Source of the DNA: ENR-C587 sp942493235 | GTDB taxonomy: Bacteria; Bacteroidota; Ignavibacteria; Kapaibacteriales; UBA2268 | Assembly: GCA_942493235.1 (NCBI GenBank) | Contig: OW818676.1 | Location: 682,001 to 746,000 of the forward strand | Direction of reading: 5' to 3' | DNA: 64,000 nucleotides | Shown: one piece after another, positions 58,624 through 64,000 of the stretch | Layout: every line of letters begins with the position of its first letter | Position numbering within the stretch: position 1 is the stretch's first letter | The notes under the pieces: model-generated | The model's input: the letters and a program-made list of their open reading frames with translations, nothing else | Database searches by the model: none | What the model was told of the DNA's origin: nothing | Translations under genes and position numbers: made by a program

Positions 58624-59982
58624 TTAGTCCATTATCTTTCTCAAGAAAGCGGGACGCTCTTGAACTCTGCGAGCAGGTTCTTCCGGAGCTTTATAATCTT
58701 GAATTTTTTCAATTTTACCCGGTAAATCTGTAGAGATTTTACGTTCGAAAGCCGGGCTATCATAAACTTTAAGAGCATTTGCTCCTTTTGGAGCCATAGC
58801 ACCTGCGGCAACTTGAGGATAATTATTCATATAGTCATTTTGATTTATATTAAACGGCTCAGGTGTTTTATAGACTGGTCTTTGAGCAGGTCTATTAACT
58901 TCCATTAGCGATTCCGGTTCGGAATTTTCAAATAAAGGCTGTTCTCTAACTGTTCTTGTAGTTTTTCTTTCTACTTGCTTGGGTTGAGGTTTGACTTGAG
59001 CCACAGGTTCGGTAGCAACATCTTCAACTCTTTCAAATCCGGTAGCGATAACAGTAACAATTAAATCTTCGGTTTTCTCGGTTTGAGTAACAATTCCGAA
59101 TTTCAAATAAGCATCTTCTCCTGCAGCTTCTTGAATAGTAGTAGTAATAGTTTCTATCTCATTCATTGTAAGCGATTCATCACAAGTGATATTTAATAAT
59201 ATACCTTTTGCACCGCTAATAGAAACACCTTCTAATAATGGAGAGCTTAAAGCATTCTGAACTGCCAATAAAGCTCTGTCCGTTCCTTTTGCCATACCGA
59301 TACCGATTAAAGCGTCTCCACTGCCTTCCATAATATTACGTATATCGGCAAAGTCAACATTCATATAGCCGCATTTGTAAATAATGTCCACTATACCTTT
59401 AGTAGCATTACTTAATACTTCATCAACTTTTTTAGTAGCTTGATTAAAAGGAGTATTTTTATCTATTACTTCTAATAATTTTTGGTTTGAAACAACTATA
59501 AGTGAGTCAACATTTTTTCTTAATTCTTCGATACCTTTTTCTGCATAAATTCTTTTTTTAGAACCTTCCATATTAAATGGGGTAGTAACAATGGCAACAA
59601 CCAAAGCACCTAATTCTTTTGCAATTTTTGCAATTTGCGGTGAGCCTCCTGTACCGGTACCGCCGCCCATACCAGCTGATATGAAAACCATATCGCTGCC
59701 GGCAAGTATAGAATGTACTTCATCAACGTCTTCTTCGATGCACTTTTTGCCAACTTCCGGATTACCACCAACGCCAAGCCCGCGTGCAATTTTTTTACCG
59801 ACTTGAATTTTAATATTTGCCTTGTTCTTCTCTAAAGCTTGAGTATCGCTATTAGCTGCTATAAAATCAACGCCTTCTAAGCCGCCGATTATCATATTAT
59901 CGATAGCATTACAACCGGCACCGCCAATACCGATTGCTCGAATCTTTGCTCCGGAAGAGTAAGTATTATCAAGTTCTATCAT
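58624..59982 (-). CDS. ftsZ: Cell division protein FtsZ
   Basis: Tubulin-like GTPase that forms the division ring. The GTP-binding motif is GGGTGTG (106-112), the T7 loop and NADFADI-type region NVDFADIRNIM. The core ends near 330 and a ~110-residue linker rich in Pro/Gln follows. The C-terminal peptide RPAFLRKIMD (~442-452) matches the conserved anchor that binds FtsA and others. It is 36 bp after ftsA. Confidence 0.98.
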   Translation of the reverse strand: MIELDNTYSSGAKIRAIGIGGAGCNAIDNMIIGGLEGVDFIAANSDTQALEKNKANIKIQVGKKIARGLGVGGNPEVGKKCIEEDVDEVHSILAGSDMVFISAGMGGGTGTGGSPQIAKIAKELGALVVAIVTTPFNMEGSKKRIYAEKGIEELRKNVDSLIVVSNQKLLEVIDKNTPFNQATKKVDEVLSNATKGIVDIIYKCGYMNVDFADIRNIMEGSGDALIGIGMAKGTDRALLAVQNALSSPLLEGVSISGAKGILLNITCDESLTMNEIETITTTIQEAAGEDAYLKFGIVTQTEKTEDLIVTVIATGFERVEDVATEPVAQVKPQPKQVERKTTRTVREQPLFENSEPESLMEVNRPAQRPVYKTPEPFNINQNDYMNNYPQVAAGAMAPKGANALKVYDSPAFERKISTDLPGKIEKIQDYKAPEEPARRVQERPAFLRKIMD

Positions 59983-60018
59983 AAAGAAGCCCCCCTAAAA
60001 AATTTATATTTAATTTGT

Positions 60019-61329
60019 TTATAATTGCTGTAATACTTTTTTTAATTTAGAGAAAATGTTGATTTTCTCCGTGTTTTTATTATTTATACTTTCGGAATCT
60101 GTTTTATACTCATTGTCAAAACTCATATTATCTTCCGGTTCTTTTAGTCCGAACATTGCCAAACCCACAACTGTTGAATAGAGTGGAGTTTTAATCTCAG
60201 GGGCAAGCCCTGTATAGGTAATGCTGGACGGCATTCCGATTTTGACAGGCATTCCGAATATTTCCTGAGCTAATTCTTCTGTTCCTTTTAATAAAGCCGA
60301 ACCGCCGGTAATAACAACTCCCGCACCTAATTTACCACTGAAACCGGAGCGTCTGATTTCAGCAAGTGCAAATTCAAAAATTTCTTCCATCCTCGGCTGA
60401 ATAATCTGTGATAAAAAGCTTTTAGTAGTTTCTAAAGGCTTTCTGCCACCGATGCCGGGAATCATAAATACTTCGTCCTGCATTATCGAATTGCGATGTG
60501 CATGACCGTATTCACGCTTAATTCTTTCTGCCTGCGTAGCTATAATTCCAAGCCCTTTACGGATGTCATCAGTTACTTGCTTGCCTGCAATTCCGAATAC
60601 TGAAGTAAATCTAATAATATTTTCTTCAAAAATTGCTATATCTGTAGTGCCACCACCAATATCTACCAAAGCCACGCCTACTTCTTTTTCTTCATCATCT
60701 AATACGGCATAAGAGCTGGCAAGTGGTTCTAAAATAATATCTCTAACGCCAAGCTTCAATTTCTCTACACATCTGTATATATTTTGTATAGCAGTATCTA
60801 ATCCGGTTACTATATGGACGTTAGCTTCCATTCTGACCCCGCTCATGCCGATTGGGTCCAAGATTCCATCTTGACCATCAATAATGAAATCCTGAGGAAT
60901 CACGTGAATAATTTTCCTTTCGCTCGGCAACTTGATATTTCTACTTTCTTCGATTACCCGCTCTACATCGTTGGCAGTAATTTCATGGTTCGGACTTGAA
61001 ATGCCGACTAATCCACGAGTAGTAAGCGACTGAATATGGTCTCCGGCAATACCAACTACTACATCATTGATTTTAATTCCTGACTGCTGCTGAGCTTGGT
61101 CAATTACTTTCTCAATTGTTTTAACCGTCTTTTCGATATTAACGACTACCCCACGGTTCAGCCCTTCACTTTCGGCAATACCGATACCGAGAATTTTTAA
61201 TGAATTAGGAGCTTCATCTCGTGAAGCTACCAATGCACAAACTTTTGAAGTTCCAATATCCAAGCCTACGGTAATTTCGGGTTTAGTTTCCGTTTCCGTT
61301 ACTGCTTTGTTTATGTTAGGGTTAGCCAT
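60019..61329 (-). CDS. ftsA: Cell division protein FtsA
   Basis: Actin-like protein that links FtsZ to the membrane. The N-terminal ATP site is VGLDIGTSKVCALV, with the second phosphate loop LVDIGGGTTDIAIF and VVITGGSALLKG. The 1C (SHS2) insert is present. The C-terminal amphipathic helix IFSKLKKVLQQL is the membrane anchor. 436 residues is normal. It is 23 bp after ftsQ. Confidence 0.97.
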   Translation of the reverse strand: MANPNINKAVTETETKPEITVGLDIGTSKVCALVASRDEAPNSLKILGIGIAESEGLNRGVVVNIEKTVKTIEKVIDQAQQQSGIKINDVVVGIAGDHIQSLTTRGLVGISSPNHEITANDVERVIEESRNIKLPSERKIIHVIPQDFIIDGQDGILDPIGMSGVRMEANVHIVTGLDTAIQNIYRCVEKLKLGVRDIILEPLASSYAVLDDEEKEVGVALVDIGGGTTDIAIFEENIIRFTSVFGIAGKQVTDDIRKGLGIIATQAERIKREYGHAHRNSIMQDEVFMIPGIGGRKPLETTKSFLSQIIQPRMEEIFEFALAEIRRSGFSGKLGAGVVITGGSALLKGTEELAQEIFGMPVKIGMPSSITYTGLAPEIKTPLYSTVVGLAMFGLKEPEDNMSFDNEYKTDSESINNKNTEKINIFSKLKKVLQQL

Positions 61330-61352
61330 TATTACCTCTATATATATTCTTA

Positions 61353-62081
61353 TTAACCATTACCGGCAATTATATGATTAGACCATCTAAGGTCTAAATA
61401 CTTAGGAGCTATACTCTTACTCAAATAACTGCTTTTTAAAAAACACTCAAGTTTATCTATTTTTAAATTTATTTCTTCGTTTTTGCCCAGCATAACCTTC
61501 AATCCGGTGTCAGACGTGAATAAATCGAAACATTTATTATTTCGATTGTATTTAATTTCTGAAATATAGGAATATAAAGTAGTATCAATATTTGTAGCAA
61601 TTTGATTTAAAATACAAATCGCTCCGTTTATCCCTGTGCTGTCTATTTTCCCGTTTAGAAATACTCCTTTTATCAGAGGAATATCCGGAAAGTTATTGAA
61701 CAATTGGTAAGGCAGTATATTTAATTCTTTATCGATTACTGCGAGCTCTCCGTTTTCTAATACCAATATTGCCACAGGTACACGCTCTTTGACTTCTACT
61801 TTTAATTCATTCAAATTCTTATTTGTTACATAAGTTTCTTGAATATAAGGATTCTGCTTGAGCAATTTCTCAATATTTTGCACTTTGATAATACTTCTTT
61901 TATGATTAATTAGGGTATCATCTAAGCTTTCAATAAGCGACGTTTCGGATAAAAGTTCATTACCCGATACAGACACGTTTTCAATCTTCTGCTCTTTCGA
62001 CCAGTTGATAGCAAATATTGTAATTGCAACTATTGCAAGTATAACTAACGTGAAGTTTATTATGAGAAGCTTCCCCCTCAA
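61353..62081 (-). CDS. ftsQ: Cell division protein FtsQ
   Basis: A bitopic protein of the divisome. One membrane helix (residues ~6-27, LIINFTLVILAIVAITIFAI), a POTRA domain (~34-105: ENVSVSGNELLSETSLIESL, then NPYIQETYVTNKNLNELKVEV) and a beta domain follow. FtsQ varies much in sequence, so position ahead of ftsA and ftsZ is important support. No murC or ddl lies upstream; a 391-bp gap and an outer-membrane protein gene do. Confidence 0.93.
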   Translation of the reverse strand: MRGKLLIINFTLVILAIVAITIFAINWSKEQKIENVSVSGNELLSETSLIESLDDTLINHKRSIIKVQNIEKLLKQNPYIQETYVTNKNLNELKVEVKERVPVAILVLENGELAVIDKELNILPYQLFNNFPDIPLIKGVFLNGKIDSTGINGAICILNQIATNIDTTLYSYISEIKYNRNNKCFDLFTSDTGLKVMLGKNEEINLKIDKLECFLKSSYLSKSIAPKYLDLRWSNHIIAGNG

Positions 62082-62472
62082 ATTCTCCCTTCCTCTTATG
62101 TTACAAATATAGCTTGACTGTTATAATTCAACGAGTTAACTAAGTGTAAAAATTACATAAAGTGAATTTCCTAAAATCTTTAAAGGAAAATACTTAGTAA
62201 ACCGCCTAATAATCAAGCATTTAATAATATTTAGGAAAGAAATTCACCTTAATGCTGCTTTGATGAATTCCTTACTTCAAATCTAATATTCTTTCTTGTT
62301 AAAAACAAGTATTTTTTTTGATTTTTTATATTTATTTTGTGTAAAATTAATATCACCTTCATATTGTGTTAATATCGAGTAAAATATTTCAAAAAGTGTC
62401 AATAAATTTACACATATTTTGAATAGGTATTTCATTAAATCGCTTTTTTTATCTTTATTTTACATAATAGTA
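62082..62472. other. AT-rich gap upstream of ftsQ
   Basis: No gene or repeat is seen. It separates ftsQ from the outer-membrane protein gene (both minus). It probably carries the ftsQAZ promoter. Poly-T stretches near 62302-62330 and 62445-62462 make promoter calls unsafe. Confidence 0.5.
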
Positions 62473-63237
62473 TTAAAATGATTTTACTATATCAATGCCG
62501 AATCTGCGTTCATATTGAGAATTTGTTCTTGATTGTAATAAATCCCGAATTTGTAGCTCAATAGTTACGCCCGAACTAACAGAAAATCTAAATGAAGTAT
62601 TTAATAATCCTAAATTATCCGTATAATTATAATCCTTCTCATCAAAAGTAAAGTTATATTCAAAATTTACTGCAAAATTAGAAGTAATTGATTGCTCTGC
62701 ACCAAGATATAAGTTTGCACGTCGCTTTTCTGGAATCGGTTCAATGGAATAATTAATACCGCAATGAAGAGCAAGGCTACCCAAATCCCAAATATAATTT
62801 TTACTTAGAGCAAGGAAGAATCCCGGCGAAATAGTTTCAAATCTATCGGCACCACTAAGCCACATACCTCTACCTTGAGTAGAAAAACCGATTACAATTG
62901 CCGGTATCTGCAGAGTTTCTTTAAAAGGACGAATTTTGATATTAAACCCGGGTATATTTTGGAAATCGATATCATCATCACCGATTAGTCCGACTGCACT
63001 ATAAGCAATACCCATGTTTAACCAGTCGAAAATGCCTGCATTGAAGTCCATAGTTATACCGCCGGAGTGAAACGCCGTACAATTTATATTATACACCTTA
63101 GGACGAAGGATGCCGGCTGTAGGCATATCTACAATGTTTCGTGTTTCATACGTAGCGTTATTACCTGCAGTGCCCTGCGGGAATAAACTGATAGTATTTA
63201 GCATAAACATAATGAGCAATATAATTCTATTGAGCAT
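62473..63237 (-). CDS. Predicted outer-membrane beta-barrel protein
   Basis: A signal peptide (1-19, LIMFMLNTISLFPQG) is followed by ~235 residues of alternating strands with aromatic girdles (GITMDFNAGIFDWLNMGIAY, FAVNFEYNFTFDEKDYNY, FGIDIVKSF as the last strand). The GDDDIDFQNIPG loop and KIRPFKETLQIPAIVIGFSTQG segment resemble the YjbH-type barrels of related phyla. It may be a porin-like or envelope-assembly protein. The neighbours suggest an envelope role but no specific function. Confidence 0.8.
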   Translation of the reverse strand: MLNRIILLIMFMLNTISLFPQGTAGNNATYETRNIVDMPTAGILRPKVYNINCTAFHSGGITMDFNAGIFDWLNMGIAYSAVGLIGDDDIDFQNIPGFNIKIRPFKETLQIPAIVIGFSTQGRGMWLSGADRFETISPGFFLALSKNYIWDLGSLALHCGINYSIEPIPEKRRANLYLGAEQSITSNFAVNFEYNFTFDEKDYNYTDNLGLLNTSFRFSVSSGVTIELQIRDLLQSRTNSQYERRFGIDIVKSF

Positions 63238-63437
63238 TTTGGTTTCCCTCCATTTCTATTATAATCCGACGAAATATAATTTAAATTGCTGACTGCTGCA
63301 AAGTAAGCAAACGGATTATTATTATTTCAAATTAGGTATTGCAAAAATACGCAATCTTAAGCACCAAACAATAAATAAGTTTAATTTGTTTTTTTATTGT
63401 TTGTCTATATTCTATATTTAGTATAAATTTGTAGTCT

Positions 63438-63911
63438 ATGGAAAATATTCGTATATATATAGCCCTATTAATTGCAGCTATTCTAATTAGTAGTTGTACT
63501 TCGTCAGTACGCTTTAGTTCGGAGAAATCAATTGGGGCATCATCTGTAAGCAAATCAGGGAAATCAAGTTCGTTATCATCTGATGGCGATAAAACTGATT
63601 ACCGAGTTCAGGGCGGAGATGTGTTTTCAGGTAAAGCTTCTTATTACGGAGAGGAATTCCATGGCAGGAAAACAGCTTCTGGCGAGATTTACGATAGGAA
63701 TAAGCTAAGTGCAGCAAATAGAGATTTGCCTTTTGGTACTAAAATCAAAGTACGTAATCTAAAAAACAATAAGATAGTTATAGTAGTAATCAATGACCGT
63801 GGACCGTTTAAAGGAAGCCGAATACTTGACCTTTCTGCTGCCGCTGCCGAAGAACTTGATATGCTGGAAGATGGGGTAGTTGATGTGGAATTTGAAATAT
63901 TAGATAATTAA
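63438..63911 (+). CDS. RlpA family septal ring lipoprotein
   Basis: A lipobox (LISSC, C20) makes it a lipoprotein. The C-terminal ~90 residues are a double-psi beta-barrel of the RlpA family: GKASYYGEEFHGRKTASGE, LPFGTKIKVRN and VINDRGPF (with the catalytic-type Asp). RlpA proteins cleave denuded glycan strands at the septum, fitting the nearby ftsQAZ genes. It lacks a SPOR domain. The start at 63438 is preceded by no clear ribosome site. It is divergent from the barrel gene. Confidence 0.93.
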   Translation: MENIRIYIALLIAAILISSCTSSVRFSSEKSIGASSVSKSGKSSSLSSDGDKTDYRVQGGDVFSGKASYYGEEFHGRKTASGEIYDRNKLSAANRDLPFGTKIKVRNLKNNKIVIVVINDRGPFKGSRILDLSAAAAEELDMLEDGVVDVEFEILDN

Positions 63912-63922
63912 TTGAGGGGTAA

Positions 63923-64000
63923 ATGCCTGTAATTCTAACAACAGTATTATTATTAGTAGCATCGAATTTGTTTATGACTTTCGCATGGTATGGACATCTT
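63923..64000 (+). CDS. DUF486 membrane protein (5' part only)
   Basis: The window ends in this gene. The 26 visible residues start MPVILTTVLLLVASNLFMTFAWYGHL, which is the family hallmark of DUF486 (a small multi-pass membrane protein related to drug/metabolite transporters). GAGGGG (63914-63919) is a good ribosome site. It follows rlpA by 11 bp and is probably co-transcribed. Confidence 0.85.
   Translation, partial: MPVILTTVLLLVASNLFMTFAWYGHL

Overview
The window is AT-rich bacterial chromosome. A gene for the giant type IX secretion translocon SprA, two proteins with T9SS-like C-terminal domains, and rRNA promoters of the TAnnTTTG type place it in the Bacteroidota/Chlorobiota (FCB) group. 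I infer an Ignavibacteria/Kapabacteria-like lineage rather than a classical Bacteroides; the 16S gene would settle this.

Layout. 1-823: repeat-rich gap. 824-13735: a carbohydrate island with a B12/radical-SAM protein, two paralogous glycosyltransferases each fused to a helical-barrel domain, three GH130 mannoside-phosphorylase-like proteins, a further GT4 glycosyltransferase, an outer-membrane barrel protein, and a four-helix-bundle gene set in minisatellite DNA. None of the GT or GH130 proteins has a signal peptide, so they look like a cytoplasmic glycan synthesis/phosphorolysis system. 13736-14781: tandem array of about 158-bp units. 14782-18542: TPR histidine kinase and TlpA-like thioredoxin protein. 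18543-22732: repeats, isolated nuoF, chorismate mutase-DAHP synthase with a duplicated 5' region, DUF2231 membrane protein. 22790-29002: one rRNA operon (four tandem promoters, 16S, tRNA-Ile, tRNA-Ala, 23S, 5S, terminator). 29005-31130: three small unknown genes; the first lies between two copies of the 5S 3' end plus terminator.

31678-45720: methyltransferase, sprA, a PAS histidine kinase coupled to an iron alcohol dehydrogenase and divergent from a DUF6485/response-regulator pair, then recF. 45852-52892: BatD-like protein, M50B peptidase, purine nucleoside phosphorylase, lipoprotein, grpE-dnaJ, 3-methyladenine glycosylase. 54120-57998: large secreted T9SS cargo. 58624-64000: ftsQ-ftsA-ftsZ, an outer-membrane barrel protein, RlpA, and the start of a DUF486 gene.

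The gaps are unusually structured. Composite palindromic elements with GAGGCTGTGTAAAAAC-like arms occur at several loci. A 290-bp repeat occurs twice, and elements with CAACAGCTAACGCTGTTG and ACTACGCAGAGCGTAGT hairpins occur singly or in tandem. These look like non-autonomous mobile sequences; no transposase gene lies in the window. The most system-like novelty is the GH130/GT island; the most striking DNA-level ones are the composite elements, the tandem rRNA promoters and the 5S-end duplication.
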